From positions 1 through 64,000 of the forward strand of contig JAUICH010000002.1 of NCBI GenBank assembly GCA_030427505.1: DNA of 64,000 bases. Reading direction: 5' to 3'. The notes under the pieces were generated by a model. It saw nothing but the letters and a program-made list of their open reading frames with translations. It did not search any database and was not told the DNA's origin. Position numbers and translations under genes: made by a program. Shown here piece by piece: positions 1 to 8,579 of the stretch; the stretch's first letter is position 1; each line of letters starts with the position of its first letter. The stretch is from Verrucomicrobiia bacterium. Its GTDB lineage: Bacteria; Verrucomicrobiota; Verrucomicrobiia; Verrucomicrobiales; DEV007.

Positions 1-39
1 CTAACAAACCCACCTAACAAACCTAAAACCAAGTCCGCT

Positions 40-112
40 CCGGTGTCATGAATACTGGCGCAACGTATCCTTCTGGAAATTATATCCCGGTGTCATTTAT
101 TTGTGGCGCAAC
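40..112. repeat. Imperfect direct repeat pair upstream of the DUF433 gene
   Basis: Two copies of a 25-26 bp unit lie at 40-64 and 87-112. Each begins ccggtgtcat and ends ggcgcaac, with a variable 7-8 bp centre, and their starts are 47 bp apart. A shorter direct repeat (ctaacaaacc) sits at 1-10 and 14-23. The pair lies 75 bp before the DUF433 start, so it could bind a regulator, but it could equally be a remnant of a longer repeat array cut by the window edge. Confidence 0.4.
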
Positions 113-187
113 ACGGGCTTGTCATGAAGAGCCGGGTTGGGAATTTCGAAGTGAATTTCTCTTTCTTTTGGCGTAGATTTTTCCGGC

Positions 188-388
188 ATGAGTGAAGCAG
201 TCGTAAGGGATCCGGAGATTCTTGGAGGCATTCCAGTGTTTTGCGGAACTCGCGTACCCGTGAAAAACCTGTTTGATGCCCTGATCGCCGGGGATTCTGT
301 CGATGAATTTCTGGAAGATTTTCCGACTGTGAACCGAGCACAGGCCGAGTTGGTATTACAGGGGCTTGAGGGCCAGAAAGAAGGCTAA
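188..388 (+). CDS. DUF433 family antitoxin-like small protein
   Basis: A 66-residue protein that matches the DUF433 family almost end to end: an N-terminal DPEILGGIPVFCGTRVPV stretch (residues 8-25) followed by two short helices. Family members are small helix-turn-helix proteins usually encoded just before a DUF5615 PIN-like toxin, and they are regarded as VapB-like antitoxins. Here the expected partner is absent: the next gene begins five bases later and runs on the opposite strand. It may therefore be an orphan antitoxin or regulator. No clear ribosome binding site precedes the ATG. Family assignment is firm; an antitoxin role for this copy is inference. Confidence 0.8.
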   Translation: MSEAVVRDPEILGGIPVFCGTRVPVKNLFDALIAGDSVDEFLEDFPTVNRAQAELVLQGLEGQKEG

Positions 389-393
389 CCGAT

Positions 394-2193
394 TTACCAA
401 GCCGTCCATCCCCCATCGATCACCAGATTCTGGCCGGTCATGTAGCTGCTGGCGTCGGAGGCGAGAAAAACGATGGCGCCTTTCAACTCTTCCGGCTGGC
501 CCATGCGGCCCATGGGGCAGCGCACTTCGAGGCGTTCGATCAGGGTGGGCGACACTTCGGGGCCGGGGAAGGGTCCCGGGCTCAGGCTGTTCACGCGGAT
601 GCCGTCTTTCGCCCAGCAGACCGCCAAGTGGCGGGTCATCTGGAGGATGCCTCCCTTCAGCGCGTGGTATCCCACGGGGCTGATGGGCTGAATGCCCTCA
701 TACACGTCGGGGTAAGACCCCACCATGCCGTACATGCTGCCTAACAAGATCACCGATCCCTGCCCCCCGCGCCTTACCACCTGCTCGTGGAAACGGCGGG
801 CCAGAGAGAAGTAGCCGGTGGCATTGCGGAGCTGCCGTTCGAACTCTTCCGCGGTGACATTTCGCCAGTCTTTGGCCACGGCTTCATTGGCGTTGTTGAC
901 CAGGATGTCTATCTGGCCGGCTAGGGCCATCGCCTGGCCGAAACCGTTTTCGAGCGATTCTTCGCTCATGTGGTTGAGAGCCACGCCCGCGTGTTCCGCC
1001 CAGCCGATGGATGGCAGGGCCGACACGGCCCATTGCGCGGTCTCGTCTTCCCGGCTGGTCACGATGACCCGGCACCCCGCCTCCGCCAGGGCCTGAGCCA
1101 TGGCCGGGCCCAGGTAACCGGTGCCACCGGTAAACAGGGCGGTCTTGCCCGTCAGATCGAAAAGCTTCTTCACCTGACGGCTTTCCTGAGCCGACGAAAT
1201 ACTGGCCACCGGACGCCATGGCGGGTTGGACGCGCAATCCAGCGCGCCCAGACAGATCCGAAGCGTCTGCTCCGCTTCTTCTATCGAGCACATCGGCAGA
1301 GCGTGACCTTCGATGCAGTCGAGGAAGGCATTCGCCTGCGCCACGTAGAGGTCGTCCCGTTCCAGGTCGAATTCCTCGTCCGTCCAGCCGGCGTCCGGGG
1401 TTTCCATCCAGCGCCAGCGCCGCTGGTGGTATTCGAAGCGGGCCGTGCCAAACTCGCAGACGGCGGTAATGGTGGTTTCGTTAGGAGCCTGGTGCTGGTT
1501 CAGCGCATAGGAAACCAGGGTCTTGCCGTGCCGGGCGACGAGGTTCACGGTGTCCTCCACGTTTACGCCTTCCAGTTTCAGGTGTGCCGCGTCAGCGAAA
1601 AGGGTCTCCACCGGACCGGCCAGCCATTGCACGGCGTTCACCAGGTGGGGCACCATGTCCTGGATGGCGCCGCCTCCGGTTTGGTGCTTACTATAGTAGG
1701 TATGCTTGTAAGCGGGACGGTAGGTGGGAAAGTGTTGTCCGCCGGTCACGGAAATCTGGAGGACCTTGCCGAAGCGCCCGGTTTTCAGGGCGTTCCTCAT
1801 GGCGCGCAACGCTGGGTGAGCGCGGTAGGTATAGGCCACGGAAGCCGTGACGTCATTTCGCGTCAGGGCGGCTTTGAGTTGCTCCACGCTTTCCAGATTG
1901 GTCGAGAGCGGTTTCTCGATCAGCAGATCCAGCCCGGCTTCCGCGCATTGGATTCCGATGGGAACGTGCAGGTGGGCGGGCGTGGCGATGACCGCCGCGT
2001 CCGGCTTTTGCGCGAGGGCTTCCTCCACGGAACCAAACTCCGCCACCACGTCGTAGCGCTCCGCGATGGCGCGCCGCAGCGTGTCGTTGGGCTCGCAGAT
2101 GGCGGCCTCCACCCGGCCCGTGCGGCGGAAACAGCGCAGGTGGCGCTCCCCGATGGAGCCCACTCCGATGATCACGATTCGCTTTGGATCCAT
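394..2193 (-). CDS. Fusion of Gfo/Idh/MocA oxidoreductase and short-chain dehydrogenase
   Basis: A 599-residue protein holding two complete NAD(P)-dependent dehydrogenases. Residues 1-325 form a Gfo/Idh/MocA unit with the nucleotide loop GVGSIGERH (10-18) and the active-site EKP (93-95). Residues 345-599 form a classical short-chain dehydrogenase with TGGTGYLG (355-362), NNA (433-435), Ser486 and the catalytic YHALK (509-513). Either half equals a normal stand-alone protein, and the frame is continuous through the linker, so this is a genuine fusion and not two overlapping ORFs. There is no export signal, so it should act in the cytoplasm, plausibly on consecutive steps of sugar or sugar-acid oxidation. 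It is the last gene of a minus-strand run after the acyl-CoA dehydrogenase. The substrate is unknown. Confidence 0.88.
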   Translation of the reverse strand: MDPKRIVIIGVGSIGERHLRCFRRTGRVEAAICEPNDTLRRAIAERYDVVAEFGSVEEALAQKPDAAVIATPAHLHVPIGIQCAEAGLDLLIEKPLSTNLESVEQLKAALTRNDVTASVAYTYRAHPALRAMRNALKTGRFGKVLQISVTGGQHFPTYRPAYKHTYYSKHQTGGGAIQDMVPHLVNAVQWLAGPVETLFADAAHLKLEGVNVEDTVNLVARHGKTLVSYALNQHQAPNETTITAVCEFGTARFEYHQRRWRWMETPDAGWTDEEFDLERDDLYVAQANAFLDCIEGHALPMCSIEEAEQTLRICLGALDCASNPPWRPVASISSAQESRQVKKLFDLTGKTALFTGGTGYLGPAMAQALAEAGCRVIVTSREDETAQWAVSALPSIGWAEHAGVALNHMSEESLENGFGQAMALAGQIDILVNNANEAVAKDWRNVTAEEFERQLRNATGYFSLARRFHEQVVRRGGQGSVILLGSMYGMVGSYPDVYEGIQPISPVGYHALKGGILQMTRHLAVCWAKDGIRVNSLSPGPFPGPEVSPTLIERLEVRCPMGRMGQPEELKGAIVFLASDASSYMTGQNLVIDGGWTAW

Positions 2194-2198
2194 GGCCT

Positions 2199-2311
2199 AG
2201 GCAGTGTGGACAAATTGGGGCCGCGTCTTCAGGTATTCGCCGCTTCGCGGCGCTGAGTTCACTTTCCTTTTCTTCATTTCAGGTCCGTTCTCCAATTTGT
2301 CCACACTGCCT
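2199..2311. repeat. 113-bp element with perfect 20-bp terminal inverted repeats
   Basis: The sequence aggcagtgtggacaaattgg at 2199-2218 is repeated exactly in inverted orientation at 2292-2311. The 73 bp between them contain a short hairpin (cgccg at 2238-2242 with cggcg at 2248-2252). The element fills most of the gap between the dehydrogenase gene and the fusion gene. A MITE-like miniature element or a long transcribed hairpin would both fit. No target-site duplication is obvious: the flanking bases differ on the two sides. Confidence 0.55.
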
Positions 2312-2337
2312 GGATAAAACGCGCTCCGCCAGCCGGT

Positions 2338-3330
2338 TCAGGACGCCGTTGTCTCTGCATTGGCGTCATTCTCTTCTTTGCGCAATTGAAGGATCTTCCA
2401 CACATGCTCGCGAAAGAGCCTGTCCCAATTCTCTTCATCTTCAGGAGCGTAATCGTAAAAGCCGTGACCGTTCGCGGTGCCGCGGGCGTCTTCGTCCCGC
2501 AGCCGGGCCATGACCGGCGGGAGTTCCGGAGCGTTTCCCAGGGAGGGGAATATGGATTCCATGGCTTTACCATACAGTGCCGGGCCTCCGCTGATGTCCA
2601 TCCACCGGAACGGGCCGCACAGCGAAATGAATAGGCCCAGCGAGTTCCGTACCGCGCGGTCGATGCTTTCATAGTCCGAAATGCCGGATTCCACCAGGTG
2701 CAGGGCTTCCCGGTACATAGCGTAACCGATCCGGTTGACCACAAACCCCGGCGCGTCTTTGTAAACCAGGCAGGGCTCTTTGCCCAGGCGTTCCGCCAGG
2801 GTCTTCCCCGCGAGGAACACGGCGTCGCTGGTGAAGTCGCCCCGCACCACTTCCACAAAAGGCGACGCGTAGGCCGGCTGACAAAAATGCAGGCCCAGCA
2901 TACGCTCTGGCCGGGTGAGGGACCGTTGCAACTCCGTGATCGGAATGGAGGACGTGTTGGACGCGATGGGCGTGTCCGGCTCCAGCACTTCTTCGAGATG
3001 CCGCAGAATATTGGTCTTCACCTCGCGATCTTCCACCACGCTTTCGATTACAAAGTCGCAGCCCGCCAGTTCTTCAGGATCGGTGCGGGCCGTGAGTTTT
3101 TCCCGCCAGCCGTCCGGCGGCGCGGTTTGCATCAGGCCGTTGGACTTCAATTCGGCAAAGGCCTTTTCCACCAACTGGGTCAGCTTTTCCACGCGGATGG
3201 TGTTTACGTCCACCGCCACGGCTTCAAAACCGTGGGCCAGAAGGCAGGCCACGATGTCTGAGCCTAACAAACCCACCCCCAGCACGCCCACGCGGCGCGT
3301 TTCCTTTGATGCAGTGTCAGGCGAACTCAT
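2338..3330 (-). CDS. 3-hydroxyacyl-CoA dehydrogenase family protein
   Basis: The ATG at 3328-3330 is chosen because the NAD-binding fold begins 13 residues later; the longer open frame upstream reads as arginine- and proline-rich nonsense. The 330-residue product has the dinucleotide loop GVLGVGLLGSD (residues 15-25), the NTSS substrate loop (125-128), the catalytic His148 followed by Glu160, and the C-terminal helical domain with APGFVVNRI. This is the layout of 3-hydroxybutyryl-CoA, carnitine and gulonate dehydrogenases. It starts 20 bases after the amidohydrolase stop, so the two are probably co-transcribed. The mixed family makes the substrate uncertain; a hydroxy acid or hydroxyacyl-CoA from catabolism is likely. 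Confidence 0.85.
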   Translation of the reverse strand: MSSPDTASKETRRVGVLGVGLLGSDIVACLLAHGFEAVAVDVNTIRVEKLTQLVEKAFAELKSNGLMQTAPPDGWREKLTARTDPEELAGCDFVIESVVEDREVKTNILRHLEEVLEPDTPIASNTSSIPITELQRSLTRPERMLGLHFCQPAYASPFVEVVRGDFTSDAVFLAGKTLAERLGKEPCLVYKDAPGFVVNRIGYAMYREALHLVESGISDYESIDRAVRNSLGLFISLCGPFRWMDISGGPALYGKAMESIFPSLGNAPELPPVMARLRDEDARGTANGHGFYDYAPEDEENWDRLFREHVWKILQLRKEENDANAETTAS

Positions 3331-3350
3331 GGAGGGTTGGAGGAAAGGCC

Positions 3351-4202
3351 TCAGTCGAGACCCAGCAGTTCCAGACTGTTCCGGTGGATCAGTTTTTCGA
3401 TCTCTTCTTCGTTCAGCCAGGCGTCTTTGGAATGGGCCATGCGCGGGTTCAGGGTGCGCAGTCCGTCCACCGTTTCCCGGATGTTGGTAAAGGGGTAGTC
3501 CGTGCCGAAGAGAAGCTTGTGCCACACCCCGTATTCCTGCGCCAGCATGAGGCTGTGGTAAAGCTGGAAGGGGCGGTAATGCAGCGCGCTGATGTCGGCA
3601 TACACATGGGGGTGCTTCCGGATGACGGCAATGCATTCCCCCTCATAGGGATGGCCCAGGTGCGCCATGACGATCTTTACGTCCGGGTACCGGATCGCCA
3701 CTGTGTCGAGCCAACGGGGCAGCGTGTATTCCAGCGGCGCCTGCGCGATGAAAGTCGTGCCCGTGTGCAGCAGCACCGGCAGGCGGTGTTCCGAGGCATA
3801 TTCCCAAAGGGGATCCAGACGTGCCTCGTCCGGCCGGAACCCCGCGTACATGGGCAGAAGCTTGATGCCCCGTAGACCCAGTTCCTGGTGACCCGCCTTG
3901 AGCTCTGCTTCCCATCCGGGCTGGGTGGGGTCCACGGAAAGAAAGCCGATTAACCTTTCCGGGTCTTGCGCCACGTACTCCGCCACATAGGCGTCGTTTA
4001 CCCACATGCCGCTGAGCCGGGCCTTGCCACCAAAGACCACGGTCCGGAAGTCCTCTCCCTCCGGCACAGTGCGCAGATAGTCTTCGTAGCGCACCGCCAG
4101 GTTCACCTCCAGGCCTGCCCGCGCCCGGCGGGCCTGTTGGATGGCGTCCTCCGAGAAGTCCCCCGGAAATTTCCAGGCGTGGCTGTGGATGTCGATGATC
4201 AT
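3351..4202 (-). CDS. Amidohydrolase 2 family metal-dependent hydrolase
   Basis: A 283-residue TIM-barrel hydrolase. The start at 4202 puts the metal motif HSH at residues 6-8, as is normal for this family; upstream residues do not look coding. Other ligands and catalytic residues visible are Lys114, His146, His181 (in MAHLGHP) and Asp235 (in LFGTDYP). Relatives include ACMSD-like decarboxylases and lactone hydrolases. There is no signal peptide. It heads a minus-strand run with the acyl-CoA dehydrogenase and, beyond the inverted-repeat element, the Gfo/Idh-SDR fusion, which together suggest catabolism of a sugar acid or lactone. The actual reaction cannot be read from the sequence. Confidence 0.85.
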   Translation of the reverse strand: MIIDIHSHAWKFPGDFSEDAIQQARRARAGLEVNLAVRYEDYLRTVPEGEDFRTVVFGGKARLSGMWVNDAYVAEYVAQDPERLIGFLSVDPTQPGWEAELKAGHQELGLRGIKLLPMYAGFRPDEARLDPLWEYASEHRLPVLLHTGTTFIAQAPLEYTLPRWLDTVAIRYPDVKIVMAHLGHPYEGECIAVIRKHPHVYADISALHYRPFQLYHSLMLAQEYGVWHKLLFGTDYPFTNIRETVDGLRTLNPRMAHSKDAWLNEEEIEKLIHRNSLELLGLD

Positions 4203-4405
4203 GAGGTTTTCCGGACGGATGCTTTCCTGTTTTCGGCGGTGGGGCCAGAGAAAAACGAGGGGGAAGCGCGAACGGCGTGAACACCCCGGAGAGAGGAGCT
4301 GTCTATCGGGAGGAGTTCCGTCACGTAAATGCGCCGGGATTCCTCTTGTCACCGGCGCGTCCGTTTCAGAAGAATCGGGTTCCAATCCCAGAAAACCGCC
4401 CACCG

Positions 4406-6961
4406 ATGAAAACCTCCTTCGCGGACGCGTTCCGCGCCCTTGCCGTTTCGGCTGCCGTCTTGTTGGCTCCGTCGATCCTTGCTCCTCAAGTCCACGCCGC
4501 CGAAGCCTTCGAAATGGGCCCGGGCGAATTCTCCCAGCGTCCCGGCGGTAAAGAAGCCGACAGTATTGTTGGCGACTTCGTCTTGCGGAGCGACCGGGTG
4601 GAAGCGGTCATCGCGGGCAACCTGCCCCTGCGCCGCCCTAACATGAGCACTTTCTACGGGGACGATGGCATCACGCCAGGAAACCTCTACGACCTGACCC
4701 TGACGGGCACCAACAACGACCAGATGGTCATCTTCTGCCCCAACAACCAGCGCGGTCCGATCAACTATGTCCGCATCCTGGAAGACACCCCTGCCGGAGA
4801 AGCCGCGATCGAAACCGTCACCTCCGCCGCGAAGAACAGTGGGCTCTACCTGCGCCATGAATACCGGGTGAAAGATGGCCTGCCGGGCGTTTTCATTACC
4901 ACCACGGCGCGCAACGAGAGCAAAGAGCCGAAGGACGCCCGGTTCGAGGACGTCTGGGCGAAGTTCCGTTCCACCGGCAGCGCGGGTGCGATCAAATGGG
5001 CGGATGCCATCGATCCCGATGACAAAGCGGGCTACGCTTTTGGCTGGGTGGATACGGAGGGGGCGCCCATTCCCGAAGGGCTGAAGGGAGACAGCTCCAC
5101 CATTAAGCTGGAGCCGGGCGAAGAAGTCACGGCCACGCGGTTCATGGCCGTGGGTATTTCACCGGCCGCGGCCGTCGGCGAGGTCCTCGCCTTCCAGGGA
5201 GAATCCGGCACGCTGCGCCTGACGATGAAAGACGGCGCCGGAGCCATTGTGAAGTCCGGCCGGATTCTGATTCCTTTCGACGGGCAGAAAGTCACGGCCT
5301 ATCCGGACGACCGGGGCGTTGCGGAACTGAGCCTTCCGCCCGGGGACTATTCGCTGGATCTCCAGGACATTGGCCGGGGTTCGTCGAAAGAATCCGTCAC
5401 CATCACCGCCGGGGAGGTGACGGAAAAGAACGTGACCATGGACGAGGCCGCGGCCATTTCCTTTGAAGTCACGGATGAAGCGGGCAACTCCCTGCCCTGC
5501 AAAGCGCAGTTCAACGCCATGGACGGCACGGAAGCGCCGAACCTGGGGCCCACGGACCGGGCCCATGGTTGTGTGGATCAGTACCACAGCGAAGATGGCC
5601 GCTTCACGGTCCAGCTTCCGCCGGGGTCCTACAACGTGGTGGTGACGCACGGCCCGGAATTCAGTCACCATGCCGAGGACGTCACCCTGACTGTGGGGGG
5701 CAAACACCGCATCCAGACCACCCTCAAACGCCTGGTGGATACCACGGGCTGGATCAGCGCGGACTATCACAACCACTCCACGCCCAGCGGGGACAACACC
5801 TGCGGCACGAACGACCGCCTGATCAACCTGGCGGCGGAACAGGTGGAGTTCGCTCCCACCACGGAGCACAACAGGCTCTACGATTGGGCGCCCCACATCG
5901 AGAGCCTGGGCCTGAAGAGTTACCTCAATACCATCCCCGGAATGGAATTGACCGGGCGCGGCGCGCACTTCAACGCCTTCCCCTTCACCCCCGAACCCAC
6001 GAAGCAGGACGGGGGCGCGCCGGTGTGGCAGAAAGATCCGCGGCTCAACGCCATCGTCCTTCGGGACTATCAAGGCCAGAATCCGGACCGCTGGGTGCAC
6101 CTGAACCATCCCGACATGGTGGAAGACTTCATCGACCGGGATGGCGATGGCCGGGTGGATGGCGGATATCTCTTCTTTGGCGGAATGATTGACGCCCTGG
6201 AATCTCAGAACTTCAGCCCCTCAAAGATCCTGGCCGGCGCGCCCTTCGAAATCGGAAAAGCCCGCGCCGGCCTGGGCAACCAGGTGTTCTACAACCGGGA
6301 GTTCATCTGGCTCCAAATGTTGAACCAGGGCCACCGCATCTGGGGCATTGCCGTGTCGGACGCGCACCACGTGTACGGCAACGGGGTGGGGGGTTGGCGA
6401 ATCTATGTGCCGAGTTCCACCGACAAGCCGGAAGAGATCGACTGGAAAGAGATCGTCCGGAATTCGAAGGCCGGCCGCATGGTTCTGAGCACCGGTCCCT
6501 TCTTGGAAGTGGAGACCGAAAGCGGTATCATCGCCGGAGGCAGCGACCGCGTGACGGACGCCGTAAACCTGAAAGTGAAAGTGCAATGCACCGACTGGCT
6601 GGACATCGACCGTGTCCAGGTTCTGGTGAATGGGCGCCAGCTTCCGGAATACAATTACACCCGGGAAAATCACCCGGAGATGTTTCAGGATGGCGTGGTG
6701 AAGTTTGATCAGACCCTGACCGTCGCTCTCAGCCAGGACTCGCACATCATCGTGGTTGCCACCGGAGAGAACTTTGACTTGAGCACTGGCTTCGGCACCT
6801 CCAACCAGTCAAAGAGCCGCCCCATTGCCTACAACAACCCCATCTATTTGGATGTGGATGGGGGAGGTTTCACCCCCAGCTACGATACTCTCGGCTTCGA
6901 CCTTCCGGTTAACGGTATTTCCGTGGAGGAAGCCAAGAAAGCCCTCTTGATCGCCGAATGA
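4406..6961 (+). CDS. Secreted CehA/McbA family metallohydrolase (PHP domain)
   Basis: Starting at the ATG at 4406 gives a classic signal peptide (hydrophobic residues 11-28, then HAAEA). An earlier in-frame start would bury this signal. The 851-residue protein has an N-terminal beta-rich region (to about 250), two carboxypeptidase-regulatory-like beta-sandwich repeats (about 255-440), then a PHP-type metallohydrolase domain. Metal ligands visible are His455 and His457 (HNH), Glu487-His488, Glu514 and Asp652-His654-His655 (SDAHH). Named relatives hydrolyse carbaryl and other esters or phosphoesters, but most members of this large exported form have no known substrate. The oxidoreductase gene 51 bp downstream is probably in the same transcript. 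Confidence 0.87.
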   Translation: MKTSFADAFRALAVSAAVLLAPSILAPQVHAAEAFEMGPGEFSQRPGGKEADSIVGDFVLRSDRVEAVIAGNLPLRRPNMSTFYGDDGITPGNLYDLTLTGTNNDQMVIFCPNNQRGPINYVRILEDTPAGEAAIETVTSAAKNSGLYLRHEYRVKDGLPGVFITTTARNESKEPKDARFEDVWAKFRSTGSAGAIKWADAIDPDDKAGYAFGWVDTEGAPIPEGLKGDSSTIKLEPGEEVTATRFMAVGISPAAAVGEVLAFQGESGTLRLTMKDGAGAIVKSGRILIPFDGQKVTAYPDDRGVAELSLPPGDYSLDLQDIGRGSSKESVTITAGEVTEKNVTMDEAAAISFEVTDEAGNSLPCKAQFNAMDGTEAPNLGPTDRAHGCVDQYHSEDGRFTVQLPPGSYNVVVTHGPEFSHHAEDVTLTVGGKHRIQTTLKRLVDTTGWISADYHNHSTPSGDNTCGTNDRLINLAAEQVEFAPTTEHNRLYDWAPHIESLGLKSYLNTIPGMELTGRGAHFNAFPFTPEPTKQDGGAPVWQKDPRLNAIVLRDYQGQNPDRWVHLNHPDMVEDFIDRDGDGRVDGGYLFFGGMIDALESQNFSPSKILAGAPFEIGKARAGLGNQVFYNREFIWLQMLNQGHRIWGIAVSDAHHVYGNGVGGWRIYVPSSTDKPEEIDWKEIVRNSKAGRMVLSTGPFLEVETESGIIAGGSDRVTDAVNLKVKVQCTDWLDIDRVQVLVNGRQLPEYNYTRENHPEMFQDGVVKFDQTLTVALSQDSHIIVVATGENFDLSTGFGTSNQSKSRPIAYNNPIYLDVDGGGFTPSYDTLGFDLPVNGISVEEAKKALLIAE

Positions 6962-7012
6962 CCCACTGGATTTCCCTTTTAAACCCCATCACCTCACCCT
7001 ATTGATTCTACA

Positions 7013-8512
7013 ATGAGTAAACATACCCCCGTCTCTCGCCGTAAGTTCATGGCTGGCACCGCAGGCTTCGGCCTGGCGCTGGCCTTGCCAAATTCCAAAG
7101 TCCTGGGCGCCAATGACGACGTCCGTGTCGGCATCGTGGGCGTCAACGGCCGTGGCCGTTCTCACTTGGGCAATTTCCAGAAAATGGACGGCGTGCGCGT
7201 GGCCGCCATTTGCGACGTGGATCCCGTCGTGTTGGACAAACAGGTCACGGCCCTGACTGACAAGCAGGGCTTTGAAGTCCAGGGCTTCAGCGACATGCGC
7301 GAAATGCTGGAGAAGGGGGACATCGACGTCTTTACCACCGCCACGCCGAACCACTGGCATTCCCTGGCCGCGGTCTGGGCGCTGCAGGCCGGCAAGCACG
7401 CCTACATTGAAAAACCCATTTCTCACAATGTGTGGGAAGGCCGCCAAGTCGTGAAAGCGGCGCGGAAGTACGGCTTGGTGTGTCAGGGCGGTACCCAGAG
7501 CCGTTCCATGGAGTCCATCCAGAATGCCGTGGCCCTCGTGAAATCGGGCGAACTGGGCAAGATCGAATACGTCAAAGGCCTTTGCTACAAAGCCCGGCCG
7601 TCCATCGGCAAGGGCGGTGGCGCCAAGGTTCCAGACGGCCTGGACTACGACCTGTGGTGTGGCCCGGCTCCGTTGGAGGATCCGATTCGCCGCCAGAAGT
7701 TCCACTACGACTGGCACTGGTTCTACGCCTACGGCAATGGCGACATGGGGAACCAGGGCATTCACCAGATGGACGTGGCCCGCTGGTTCCTGGGGGTGGA
7801 CGAGCTTTCGCCCCGCGTCATGAGCATCGGCGCCCGCCTGGGCTATGACGACGACGGCGAAACGCCGAACACGCAGATCGTTTACCACGATTACGAGGTC
7901 GCGCCGCTGATTTTTGAAACCCGGGGCCTGCCCAAAGACAAGGCCGCGCAGGCCGACAAGTGGGGCAGCAACATGGACAGCCCGGAAGAGTTCCCCGAAG
8001 AGGGTGGCATCGCCGTGGTGGTCCTCTGTGAAGGCGGCAACGTATATGTCAGTTCCGGCGGGAAGGTGAAAGTCACCGACAAATCCGGCAAAGAAATGAC
8101 GAAAGTGGAAGGTCAGAATGACAGCGACGCCCACTTCCAGAATTTCATGGACGCGGTGAAAGCCGGTAAACCGGAGATGCTGAACGCGGACTGCGAAGTG
8201 ACCCACCTTTCCAGCGCGCTGTGCCACACAGGCCTTATTTCACACCGCCTGGGAATGGCCATGCATGGTGGAGAAGTGCGCGAACAGATCCAGAGCGATG
8301 CCCTGCTGACGGCCCGCTACGCCGCCATGGAGGAACACCTGGCGAAGAACGAAGTTAACCTCAACGCGGAGACCATCGTCCTCGGCCCCATGCTTCAGTT
8401 CGATCCGAAGACCGAATGGTTTGCCGGTAATGGAGAAGAGGCCGACGCCAAGGCCAATGCCTTGGCCACCCGGCAGTACCGCGAACCCTACGTGGTGCCG
8501 AAGGAAGTGTAA
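7013..8512 (+). CDS. Tat-exported Gfo/Idh/MocA family oxidoreductase
   Basis: A 499-residue protein with a twin-arginine signal (SRRKFM at residues 8-13, hydrophobic segment to about 27), so it should be exported folded with its cofactor. The Rossmann loop GVNGRG lies at 43-48 and the family EKP at 133-135; the C-terminal half is the large extended form common in Verrucomicrobiota and Planctomycetota, and contains HYDWHWF and GNQGIHQMD. NAD(P) is tightly bound in characterised periplasmic relatives, which oxidise and reduce the same sugar. It follows the CehA-like gene by 51 bp and ends at an intrinsic terminator lying inside the converging gene. Confidence 0.9.
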   Translation: MSKHTPVSRRKFMAGTAGFGLALALPNSKVLGANDDVRVGIVGVNGRGRSHLGNFQKMDGVRVAAICDVDPVVLDKQVTALTDKQGFEVQGFSDMREMLEKGDIDVFTTATPNHWHSLAAVWALQAGKHAYIEKPISHNVWEGRQVVKAARKYGLVCQGGTQSRSMESIQNAVALVKSGELGKIEYVKGLCYKARPSIGKGGGAKVPDGLDYDLWCGPAPLEDPIRRQKFHYDWHWFYAYGNGDMGNQGIHQMDVARWFLGVDELSPRVMSIGARLGYDDDGETPNTQIVYHDYEVAPLIFETRGLPKDKAAQADKWGSNMDSPEEFPEEGGIAVVVLCEGGNVYVSSGGKVKVTDKSGKEMTKVEGQNDSDAHFQNFMDAVKAGKPEMLNADCEVTHLSSALCHTGLISHRLGMAMHGGEVREQIQSDALLTARYAAMEEHLAKNEVNLNAETIVLGPMLQFDPKTEWFAGNGEEADAKANALATRQYREPYVVPKEV

Positions 8513-8579
8513 TCGCCGCCGGTTTCCTTCCGGCTGGGTAAACAGATCCAGACCCATTCACACCCCGTCGCGGAGGCGC

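Noticed and set aside
970-2256. Long open frame on the plus strand opposite the Gfo/Idh-SDR fusion
   Set aside because: It is an antisense shadow of a well-supported gene with a GC-rich codon pattern; its translation is His/Arg/Val-rich with no domain.
3331-3636. Upstream extension of the acyl-CoA dehydrogenase frame
   Set aside because: It overlaps the amidohydrolase gene and reads as Pro/Arg/His-rich; the NAD-binding fold starts after the ATG at 3330.
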